NCBI RefSeq assembly: GCF_026914185.1
Contig: NC_070570.1
Span: forward strand, 1,612,001-1,676,000
Reading direction: 5' to 3'
Length of the DNA stretch: 64,000 nucleotides
Source of the DNA: Puccinia triticina
Taxonomy: Eukaryota; Basidiomycota; Pucciniomycetes; Pucciniales; Pucciniaceae
Positions 33,337-42,840 of this stretch are shown here, one piece after another. Position numbers and translations under genes: made by a program. Each line of letters opens with the position of its first letter. The first letter of the stretch is position 1. The notes under the pieces were generated by a model. It was not told the origin of the DNA. It saw nothing but the letters and a program-made list of their open reading frames with translations, and searched no databases.

Positions 33337-34098
33337 TAGGGATGGCTATTGGGCAGGCTTGCCAACAGGACACCCATTCCTGCCTGGGTTTGGGCCGCCT
33401 TTCTGGGGAAATTTTCAATGTTAGCCCGGCCCGTCAGACCTGCAGCATAACTCAGGCAGGCGCAGGCTTCCCTGTCCTTCCCCGGGAGGCCCCCCAATGG
33501 TGACCAGTGCCCATACGGTTAGTAACTTAGAACTACCGACTGGCTGGGCAGAACTGGTCATCATCAAAGTCAACGATCCCGGATTCCCAATTCACAAACA
33601 TCAGTCAGCGGCCGGCCACCCTTCAGTTGACATGGCAGCTTCTGATGCTGAGCAAAACAACATCACTGTGATTCCTCAATCTGATTTGCAAGATACTACA
33701 ACTGGGTCCGTCACCAATAATGGAGGACTTCCCGTCAATCTGGGAACCCCTTCCAGACCCAGATCTGAGCCAAATTTCGCAGGGAAATTTAGGCTTTGAG
33801 ACTCTGGGAGGCTCTCAGATTGCTCCCAGATTGCGACGGGAAGTCCTCCAATACAGGAGTGACTCGGCCACTCCCTCCATAATAATGGAGGGAGTATTTG
33901 ATGGGCTCAAAAATCTACATGACATGCTCAATTATCAAAAAAAATGTTTTTTCAATTTTTTTGCTGGAGCCCGTGGGCGGCCCGGCAGCTAAACAGGTTT
34001 GGGTCCGGCAACTATTTGAGGAAAATTTGCCTGGCCCGACCCGCCCAATAATATTGCGGCCCAACTTGGGCTGGCCCGCCCATGAATAGCCATGCCTA
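33337..34098. mobile_element. Non-autonomous hAT element abutting the previous one
   Basis: Ends TAGGGATGGCTATTGGGC and GCCATGCCTA (its inverse TAGGCATGGCTATT) bound 762 bp. GGTGTATG is duplicated exactly at 33,329-33,336 and 34,099-34,106. Its left target copy begins on the base after the previous element's right target copy. It has GGGCGGCCCGG-like subterminal words, no transposase, and a TGGAGGACTTCC hairpin element at 33,721-33,850 inside it. Confidence 0.92.
33721..33850. mobile_element. TGGAGGACTTCC hairpin-ended MITE nested in the hAT element
   Basis: Starts TGGAGGACTTCCCGTCAATC and ends with the inverse (GATTGCGACGGGAAGTCCTCCA), 130 bp in all. A second copy lies at 34,444-34,591 and decayed copies at 28,635-28,761 and beyond. 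The interior carries CCCAGATCTGAGCC and CAGGGAAATTTAGGC words. No clear target duplication was identified. Confidence 0.75.
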
Positions 34099-34106
34099 GG
34101 TGTATG

Positions 34107-35377
34107 TACAATGTTTTGACGATGTTGACCGGCCATTGAATGCAATTGATGGCTGGTGTGGACTCTGGGCTGGCCATCAGGTCATGATGAGATGGGCAAG
34201 TTTTGGACTTACCTTTTTGACTGCTCATGTGGGTCCTGAATGGATTGCAACAACATGGGATTTTGGGGGATCCAAAGTTGCAGGAAGTTCTGGAGGTTTT
34301 TGGCTTGGACTTTTTGTTTCCTAAATTAGCTCCTGAAACAGTGGAGGCCCGTGAACTTTGAATAAATCTGGAAATTCAGATTTCACAGGGAAATCTTGAA
34401 TCTGGAACTCTGGATCACTTTGGGGATCTTTGGGGACCTAGATTGGAGGACTTCCTGCCAATCTGGAAAGCCAGATTTTCCCAGATTTCGCAGGGAAATC
34501 TAGGCAGATCTATGATTTGGGAAGATCGAGCCCAGATTTCCCCGCAAAATCTGGAAAAATCTGGGTTCCCAGATTGACGGGAAGTCCTCCATTTCCCTGC
34601 AAAATCTGACATCTGGCGGCTCAGATCAACAGGAAGTCCTCCAGTGCAGGAGTCAACTTTGACCCCCCCCCCCCCCCCAATCTGGGAGCAATCTGGGAGG
34701 ACCTGTGGAATTTGGCTCAGATTTAAGTCTGGAAGGGTTTCCCAGATTGATGGGAAGTCCTCCATGGAGGCTTCCTGTCACATCCCGGACCCTGGCTGTT
34801 GTGGATATAGACCCAAAAAGAGTAAATCCTTGCAGGGAAATCTAGCTTTTTGGGCTCTAGATCACTTCTGGGAGCTCCCAGATCAAGATAGGAAAGTCTC
34901 CCTTGTGACTTTGTAATGGACCAAAAACTGATGATGATATGGTACCCAACCTCACACAACCTCCCAAGTGGGCCCAGGTCAGCCAAGATGGCTGTGGATA
35001 AAGATTGAATGGGGTGTATTCCATTCCCATCTTGCCTGAGGCGCCATAGGTGATAGCACTGGTCAGTGGAGATTTGCTGGCTCTTATCCACATCCCCTCA
35101 ATAAAGCTTGGTCAGAGTCAACCTTCTCTGACAAAGAGGGTTGCCTGTGGGATACCCTCAACTCGCCGGGGGACTCATGGACGCATGATTGCCGTGGAGA
35201 TAGTCTTGCCAGCCGCCGACGGAGGGAGGGACAACCGTCGCCGGGGAAGCACCACTTCGAATTCATAGCCAGCAGCAAGGTTTCCCCATGCATACATGAA
35301 CCTAACCTTTGGCTGCCAGTCGAGTGCCGGGAAAACCAGTTACATCTTGGCCGGCCTTCTCGCGTATTCGGACTTCG
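34107..35377. other. Non-coding region with hairpin MITE copies, upstream of SAM50
   Basis: Hairpin-repeat family words continue at 34,110-34,190. A TGGAGGACTTCC element spans 34,444-34,591, a further end lies at about 34,640, and a C-run of 15 or more bases at 34,663-34,678. From about 35,150 the DNA becomes GC-rich, leading into the SAM50 first exon; nothing definable as a promoter was seen. Confidence 0.5.
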
Positions 35378-37352
35378 ATGTCGTCTTCTCCGCCTGCAGG
35401 CTCGAGCCCACCTCCATCACCCCCGCAGATCCTCTTCGACGAGGGAGACGTCGAGCGACAACTAGCCTGGCACCAGAACCGACTCCAATCGCGCCTCGAC
35501 GCACACCAGAGACGGATCGTCGCGGACCTTGCCCGATTCCACCGCTCCGATCTCTACCAGCTCAGCGCCGTCCGAGTCGTCGGAGGCCACCACACCCGCC
35601 CCGAGTTCTTGTCCGAGCTGTTCGGGCCGCTCCTCGGCGATGGACAGGAACGGACGCTGCCAGAGATCTTCCGACGTTCGGACGAGCTGCATGACAAACT
35701 AGCCAAGCTCGGCATCTTCTCCCACCTCCAAGTATCTCTAGCGGCCTCCAAGGACGACCCACGCGGGATCGAGGCCCTCGTCAATGTCGTCGAGCGTGGC
35801 CGGTTCTTTCTCAAGACCTCAACCGATGTCGGCAATGGCGAGGGCGCCCTGACCGGCCTCGCCCGCGCCAGGAACGTCTTCGGCCGCGCCGAAGTCTTCG
35901 AGGCTACCGTCGGCCTGGGAAACAAAACTCGGGCTAGCGGCCAGGTCCGGGCCGAGGCTCCGCTTCTGGCCGCCAGGGCACGTGCCGAACTGGCCGTCAA
36001 CGCTTGCGAACGTGACCACAGTGGATTCGCGAGCTGCAACGAAACAATCAAGGGAGTAGCTGCCAAACTGAAGGTAAGTTACACGGCTCATTCAAACAGT
36101 CACCCCCTCTGCCCCCTTGCAAGAATACTTATTGTAATCTTGGTTTTGGATCTTTTAGACTGAGACCGGCTATGGGGCTCATGAACTGAGCTATGAGTTG
36201 ACCACACGCGCAATCGGCAGTCTACTCCCGGGTGCATCTGATAGGTTAGTCAGACCAATTCGGCCATCATCACAGAAAAAGCTCGGTAGGCTGATTCCAT
36301 ATTCTCGTACGCCTAGCATTCGACAGGCAGCGGCTGCTGGCCCTAATCTGAAGTCAGCCGTCTCGTTATCTTGGTTCCGAGATACACGAGACCGGTCGGT
36401 GTTTCCTACACAAGGGTCTCTGCTCAAAGTAGTACAGGTACGCCTCTTGGAGCACTTGTTTTTCAAAGTTTGGAAACAGGCACTGAACCCGATCACATGT
36501 GAATTTTTTATCGCCGAATCTACACGGGAAGGAGTACGCCGGTCTCTTTGGGCAGGCCAACTACATGAAATCGACAGTCGAATCCGCAATTTCTCGTCCT
36601 CTTTTTAATACCCCCACTGTGCGTACCCCTGAACCATTAGCGACACCCTTCAGAAACATCGGGGTCTTGATGCTCTTCCATGTGGTGTGTGGGCACGTGG
36701 CTAGATTGTTTCTCTGGGCTTCCAATGTGGTTTGATGCACCCGCTCGGAGGAAGAGCGATTCCGTTTAACGACCGATTCCAGTTAGGAGGCCCAACAAAT
36801 GTGCGGATGTTTCAGATGAATAGCCTAGGACCCAAAGATCGCAGTTGTGTTTCCTTTCCTTTCACCTCCTTCGTCACTCCCTCCCACCCATCATTCCTAT
36901 CTAGTGGTATATCACACTAAGCTTACAATCCACACACTGATTGGGCTTGTTGTTTCCCACTCACTATCAGATGACTATTTGGGAGGTGAGAAGTATTGGG
37001 CCGCTGGGCTGAGTGTGTTGGCCCCTGTACCAGGCAAGGCGCAGTGGCCTCTCAAACTACACGGCTTTATCAACGCCGGCAGCCTGTTCAACGACTGTGA
37101 GTCCTCTCCCTGCTCTTACTTACACTGACTCACTCCATTTGTGAAAGGCCACTCACCATCTCCACCGGTCCCATCACCCCAGGGCAAACAATCAAGTCCC
37201 AGAAACCCTCGATAGGCATCGGCCTCGGCCTGGTCGGTAGCATCCAAGACGTGCGTGCGGAAGCTAACGTTGGGATGCCGTTGGTTGCACAGAAAGGCGA
37301 TGGTGCTCGCCGAGGCCTCCAAGTTGGCCTCGGCATCGGCTTCCTCTCTTGA
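35378..37352 (+). CDS. SAM50: SAM50/Tob55 mitochondrial outer-membrane beta-barrel insertase
   Basis: Sam50 is the pore of the SAM complex, folding beta-barrel proteins into the mitochondrial outer membrane. Six exons: 35378-36073, 36159-36437, 36532-36618, 36705-about 36846, 36971-37096 and 37183-37352, about 500 aa. A Pro/Ser-rich start is followed by a POTRA domain (VVGGHHTRPEFLSELFGPLL, then ELHDKLAKLGIFSHLQVSL) and the barrel (FFLKTSTDVGNGEGALTGLA). Conserved barrel motifs are FNDRFQLGGPTNVRMFQMNS (human [20 protein letters not shown]), then DYLGGEKYWAAGL and FINAGSLFND. The C-terminal strand LQVGLGIGFL fits the beta-signal. The start ATG at 35,378 is the first in frame giving the expected short leader. 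The exon 4 donor is ambiguous (36,844 or 36,847, both phase-compatible). Exon 1 is strikingly GC-rich relative to later exons. Confidence 0.94.
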
Positions 37353-38091
37353 CCGTTATACCCCCTCGTAATCTTACATCATGTCCTGATCCTCGTAACC
37401 CTTTCGTTCAGGAGGATCCGTCCTTGCTTCTTGGAAATACATAATACCTTTTTTTGTGGATGAAATAATAACTTAACTCTCCATTAAGCCTCAGGCATTT
37501 TCTTCCTCTTAACACCCCCCCACATATATTTTTTCTTTCTAGATCAGTATTTGTTTAATTATCTCTTGAAATGAACTCGCACCAAAACTTAGAGTGAAAT
37601 AGATCGTTTGGCGTCAGTTGCCCTTATCTTAAGATAATTTGTAGGTGAGCTTTGCCCTGACTGCATACATGTCGGCCCTCAGCTGTGAATAAGATGGGTC
37701 TTTCAGGCGGTGGTTGTTCTTCTCCAAACATGAGCTGAAGTTGACATTGTCTTATTGGAAAGGTAATAACTATTTACTATCAAACTGTAGCATGTATTTG
37801 TCAGAAATTGAATGCCAAGACCTAAATATGCATCAATTCCTAAACGCAGGCATCTGTATTAGTGTTGTACTGCCCTTCATATCCCCGAAACTGACGCGAT
37901 TTCCTTCTCTTATATTGTAGTCACTGTTTCGGAGGGCCATTCCATAGCACCCAGTCCATCGAGAAGAGTGAACGAGCAGATCGAGTTTGCGACCCTGACG
38001 CGCAGGTTTAAATTGTCTGTTTACAAATTTGTTAACAATGAAGATATAACTTGTGAAGAATAGTAATGCCATCTGATGGAACAAGTGAATT
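37353..38091. other. Intergenic region between convergent SAM50 and EMP24
   Basis: Contains the 3' ends of both genes and, at 37,690-37,885, the second copy of the repeat at 27,300-27,490. No additional gene is supported. Confidence 0.5.
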
Positions 38092-39125
38092 TCAGCTTAC
38101 TCTTTTGACTTCGAAGAACCTAAGCAAATACGTGTCAGCCTTGTGCCTCGTTGGATTTGGAGAATAATGCGCGTAGCAAGGGAAACACAAACCTTTTGAG
38201 ATAAAAGACTTGCCACGCTGTGACTCCCAAGACCATTGCTGTCTGGATCAATGACCACCACTTCACTCGATCGTTCGTCGATTCGGCAGCTACACAAACA
38301 ACCCAAAAATTAATATCTCATCAAACAGGCAACAACGGCTGATAAGATGTATGGTAGACTGATCGTGATGGAGCAGATATCCTTTTCAGGGAGAGAGAGA
38401 GAGAGAGAGGCTATGAAATGCTCTAGAAGCTCATGCTTACTATTCCGGTGCAGTTTTTCTCGGACTACAATATATTGTTGTTCCTCCTTAACCGCCTCCA
38501 GAGCGCTGGCCAGATGTTTGATTTCAAGTTCGATAGGTGCCATATTCGCTTATGAGTTTGGAGGAGAGCAAGTCAGTCAAATGATCGAGATCAGATCGGG
38601 CCGAGAAGATGAACTGAGCCTACCATCTTCTGCAACATACATAACTCCATGCACGTTGAAGCTGACCGTCTTGCTTGAAACCGTACTCATCGCATTGCTA
38701 AAACAGTACTCATGCTTTCCACCCTGAGTCGCTGTAAAAGTGAATGTGCCCGTGTCTCGCTTGATTACGTTCCAAAGATGGTTGCCTTGAGGGTCATTCA
38801 GCCAAAAGTCGATATCCAGATGTCCTCCCCCGGCCACTTGAAAGGTTATTGTCATCTAATCACGCAGATTTTTGAACGAAAAACGGGACTTGTGTCAACG
38901 TCATCGCCGAGTTATTAGGGAAAGGGGATCGCGAAAATTTCGACTCACTTTGTCGTCAACATGGAGGTCTTCGAAAAAGCAGGAAACTTGACCCGACGGG
39001 ATATCGATTGTATGAGTGAGGACGGTTGCCGATAGTAGAAGAGACCAGAGAAATAATGCTGTCCGTGAGTTCCTGGTGAGCTTGATCCACGATGGACGCA
39101 GGGTGCGTTGATTGTAGAGATTCAT
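38092..39125 (-). CDS. EMP24: p24-family cargo adaptor Emp24/TMED2
   Basis: Emp24 is a type I membrane protein of COPII/COPI vesicles that helps package cargo, notably GPI-anchored proteins, between ER and Golgi. Five exons close exactly: 39125-38949, 38855-38624, 38548-38441, 38289-38193 and 38119-38092, giving 213 aa, the family's usual size. A signal peptide (LFLWSLLLSATVLTHTI) precedes the GOLD domain with the conserved Cys pair: CFFEDLHVDDK and HEYCFSN. VSFNVHGVMYV follows, as in yeast VTFNIHGVVYV. The coiled-coil neck has EEQQYIVVREKLHRNTAEST, then NDRVKWWSLIQTAMVL begins the transmembrane helix. The cytosolic tail RFFEVKRVS carries the FF COPII/COPI signal. The yeast tail RRFFEVTSLV supports Emp24 over other p24 members. 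Confidence 0.96.
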
Positions 39126-40054
39126 GGTGATGATTCGAAAAGCCGATTGATGATGAAGAGACTTGGCGGCCGTAAATGTTGCAACATGCAGCGCTGGAAG
39201 TTGTGGTGTATGTATGCAGATGCGGGGCAACGGGGTGATCGGGACGTTTGGATGGCGACCTTGGGGGCATCTTCGGGAGGATACGTCCCCGGCCGGGGCG
39301 CATCCACAGCGCACATTTGGGACACCCTGACCCGTCCCCCCACCGAGGCTCACCAATGATGCCTTTTTTTGTATTGTGTTTTCCAAGAACCCTGGACACC
39401 TTCAAAAACAATTGTTGTAGATCCTTGCAGTTCCCATATCCTTCATGTTTACTCCACACTTAGGCTTCACAGGTGTCAGATGAGGCCCAAGGCTAAATCT
39501 AATCCCTGAGCTCCTCTGAATGATGGTCAGGGAGTAGACTTCTGCAAAAACAAAGCTCAATTTTTGGGTTGGGGAAGTCATCCAGTGGAATACTTCACCA
39601 GGAAACAAAAGCAGTCACTTGCACTGTGAAAAAAAATCAAGAAACTGCTGCCAGTTGACATCCAATATTACAAAGCGCCTTTGTAATATTGCATGTCAAC
39701 TGGCAGCAGTTTCTTGAGTTTTTTCACAGTGTTGATGGCAAGTGACATGATACAGCTTTTGTTTCAGCTCCAAGACTGCTCCAAGGATGCTTCAATTCTG
39801 TGTTCAGATACTAGAGTATCTCTACACATAGTGTATGCTTCTATCCTCTTTACCCACAACTCAACCTGTATAGTCGTCACTTATATTTTCCCTCTCTCTG
39901 ATTTACTCACTGCTCACTGAATGACAATCATGCTTTTGTGGTCAATGTGCTTGGAGTATGTCCTTGCCCATCTCATGGCTCCTCTCACTTACTTTATTGT
40001 GTCACTCACATTACCCTCAACATTCTGCACCACAAGCATGTCTAGTACTCACAG
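39126..40054. other. Intergenic region, upstream of EMP24
   Basis: No gene supported; open frames at 39,108-39,463 on both strands are overlapping shadows in a GC-rich promoter segment. Contains the CACTG hairpin MITE at 39,622-39,731. Confidence 0.45.
39622..39731. mobile_element. 110-bp hairpin MITE with CACTG ends and 3-bp target duplication
   Basis: CACTGTGAAAAAAAATCAAG at the left is the inverse of the right end, and the two arms (AGAAACTGCTGCCAGTTGACAT, then CAATATTACAAAG) pair almost perfectly around the central GCGC. TTG flanks both sides (39,619-39,621 and 39,732-39,734). The ends match those of the larger element at 46,673-47,581. CACTG tips with 3-bp duplication point to the CACTA/EnSpm superfamily. 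Confidence 0.85.
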
Positions 40055-41093
40055 TAGGCTTCTGATCCGGACCCCAAAGATCCGGTGCTACCCAACCAGA
40101 TACCTGGTTGAGTTGGGTCACGGGATGGGTCCCAAGATGCCAGGTATCTGGTTGGGTATCTGTGGGCTGGGCGCTGGCACTCAGGAGAGACAGCAGTCTC
40201 GAGGGTTTCTGATGCCAATGTGGGGTCTTTATTGGATCTAGCTCAGGAGAGAGAGAGGTCGGGGTCAAGTCTCTGCTGAGCTAGGAAAGAGGAATGGAGG
40301 AACTAAGTAGGCTGGATTTGAGTCTTGTGACATGTTTGTGAAGTGCGCGTGTGGGCGGGCTTTACAGTATCTGCAAAGGAGAGGAGCAGAGGACAGGCAT
40401 TTCATTTCTTCAATCCTCTGCTCAGAGTAGCTTTTCCCTGCCCTGAAACGTGGCAGGGATATATCTCAATGAGGACTTCTTTTATATCCTGTGTAAGGAG
40501 GGGGGACTGGAACAACAAGAAAGACGGGAAAAACTAAGATATTGGTGCTTTGATGTTATTGACATCAATGATGGCCTCAGCAAGCCAGTCTTTGAGGCAG
40601 ATGAGGGACTTGATGGTTTCAACTTCCATTCAATTTTGTGTACAGTCTTGAATGTATTGACCAGCCTAAAAATGCCCTTTCTATTGGAGCACCAGACGCC
40701 GGTACTGCAAGGTAAGGTTGAGCTATTGTTACAAGAATTGTGTGACCTGGCAAATGTTGAAAGAATTGCCATCTATTTTTGTTGTCTTGAAGTACTGCCA
40801 AACCCAATTTTTCATGCTAGAAATTTTGGTTTCAGCACCATCCTCACGCATTGACTGGGTTTTTTGGAGTCTGAATTGATTTCAATTGGTTTGGGGTCTT
40901 CCGCAATGTGTTTAGGGACCATTTCTGGGTGGTGGCGGTGATCAGAAAGCACAGATTCCTACCATCACACGTCAGATCCTGAGCAGCTCAATTTTTGGCC
41001 ATACCTGGCAGGTACCCAGCGTTGGAGACAGATACGCCGGGTATGGATCTTGGGAAGGTGGTACCGGATCCGTGGCACCGGATTGGAACCCTA
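40055..41093. mobile_element. Internally deleted hAT element, 1,039 bp, with 8-bp target duplication
   Basis: The left end TAGGCTTCTGATCCGG and the inverse of the right end (TAGGGTTCCAATCCGG) match at 13 of 16 positions. ACTCACAG is duplicated exactly at 40,047-40,054 and 41,094-41,101. Subterminal blocks repeat ACCTGGTTG/CCAGGTA and GGTACC words. A hAT dimerisation-domain remnant lies on the minus strand inside. Confidence 0.87.
40500..40810 (-). pseudogene. hAT transposase C-terminal remnant
   Basis: The minus strand reads IAQPYLAVPASGAPIERAFL, matching the hAT dimerisation motif (YLAVPATSAPSERVFS) with the catalytic Glu. It continues WSIHSRLYTKLNGS in the same frame, where family members have ISDRRTRLKP-type sequence. 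The rest of the transposase is missing and the flanking frames are shifted. A plus-strand open frame of 134 codons covers the same stretch and is taken as a shadow. Confidence 0.7.
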
Positions 41094-41300
41094 ACTCACA
41101 GGAATGCAGCAGAGCACTAAATATGGCAAAACAAGCTTATGCTCAGCTTTGGCCCTGACCTGGCCCAGCTGATGCTCAAATTTTGCAATGCTCAGGCCCC
41201 GTTTTTCAACAGTGATGTTATGTAATAACCACTGCTTTTCTATAACCAGGCCTCACCAAGGCCCATATTGTATCACACAAGTCACACATTACGCAGATTT

Positions 41301-41343
41301 GAGCAGTGATGAGGGTCATCAAAACTTACCTCATCACTGCTCA
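41301..41343. repeat. Perfect inverted repeat (14-bp stem)
   Basis: GAGCAGTGATGAGG and CCTCATCACTGCTC are separated by about 15 bp. No neighbouring gene end explains it. Confidence 0.8.
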
Positions 41344-41629
41344 TCATTCCAGCCATTTCTCATATAGTCTTGGGTGTTTATTTAGAGTCATATCAGCACC
41401 CTACACAACAGACCCCCACCCTCCCACACCACATTTGGCTGGTTACTTGCCTCAATTGCCAGTACAGACTTTTTACTGGTCATCAATGGGGGCCTTCAAG
41501 AGTACACACCTCCCTCCATGGCTGGTTGTACCCACCATCAGAGTCTGATCTCAATGATGGATAGACATACCAGCCATTGAAGCAAAGGTACACATGGTTT
41601 CACTTGTCCACCAACTGTGTCGGCCATCT

Positions 41630-41745
41630 GGGATTTGATGACCAATATTGGTCATTGTAGGGATTGTATTCCCCTCAACAACTGATTGTGTTGGTCATTG
41701 AAGAGGAACTGTATACCCTTGATTGCCAATGACCGGTGATATTTG
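41630..41745. repeat. Hairpin repeat copies (as at 1-352)
   Basis: Units GATGACCAATATTGGTCATTG, then CAACTGATTGTGTTGGTCATTG, then GATTGCCAATGACCGG show the same TGACCxxTxTTGGTCA palindromes as the array at the left edge. Confidence 0.6.
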
Positions 41746-42832
41746 AAAGAATTCAGACAACTAAAGTTTATTTCTTTGATAAGTATCTGCTATATTTTGA
41801 GTACAATTTTATAAGACAAATGGATAGAAAATAGTACCCAAACGCAGATATGAATCTTACTGCAATCTGAGGATAAATGTAAAGTAAAGCTAATGATTTA
41901 CTGAAGAGATAATCTTCTATCTCTCTGTTTTTCTTGATTTAACAGAGATAATCTAAAAAGGTTAGAGATTATATATGTTAGCATTAATCATTTATCAGTT
42001 TTCAATCTATTGGACTTGAACATTACTTTGCTAGCAATTGCAATATCAAAACCCAAGATAAAGAGGTCTTATCTAGACTTGTTTACTTTGCCTTTAGAGT
42101 ATTAATGATTACTTGTTAGCTTCTTCTTGCTTGGTTTCAGTTTTCTCATTAAAGTACACAGCTCACTGTCTAGTGAGCTTATACAATTGATGAGCTTTTG
42201 AGTGTAGTTCTTGTTGAGAGATGAAGATGTTATGTTTTTGAGGTAATAAAAAATATTTTCTTCAGTTGTATTTCTTGTCTAGAATGGAATAGGGTCAAGA
42301 ACTCACATCAACTCTGATCCTCAATCCGCAATGACACTGACATCATTACCTCCAGAGCACATTGCTCTTTTGCCAATTGGTTGTTCTATTTCAGGACCGG
42401 CCAAATCTGCAATCAGCATAAAATAATAAAATTTCAGCTTATCAATCCCATGGGTGTATATCATCCATTTACAATCACCATGCACCATGATAAATCTGAG
42501 GGGACTAGGTGGTAGGTGATGTGAAGTTAACTCCAGCCTTAACCCTAACCATACAATTTATATGGAAAAGTGGTGGAACCCTATGATGATGACAAAGGGA
42601 CCATTTTTATTCAATGGGAGTAATGCTGGAGTACCACTGGAATTTCAGCATATTTTACTGAATGTCACCTGACACCTATTCACATCAAATTTTTCATGGT
42701 GATGGATTTTTCTATTTTGGAAAATGCCATCATACAATGAATTCTGACAGTATTGGTCATCAAGGGCTGTACCAGTTATTTATGGGAGTGTACTGTACTT
42801 CTCTCAATGACAGTAGCGCAGGGCCCAGGCCA
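41746..42832. other. Non-coding AT-rich region
   Basis: About 1.1 kb of AT-rich sequence with no open frame worth calling and no repeat ends that could be paired. Confidence 0.45.
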
Positions 42833-42840
42833 AGGCCAGC

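Noticed and set aside
40343..40854. A plus-strand gene of about 134-170 codons
   Set aside because: It overlaps the minus-strand hAT dimerisation-domain remnant inside an element with defined ends and resembles nothing itself.
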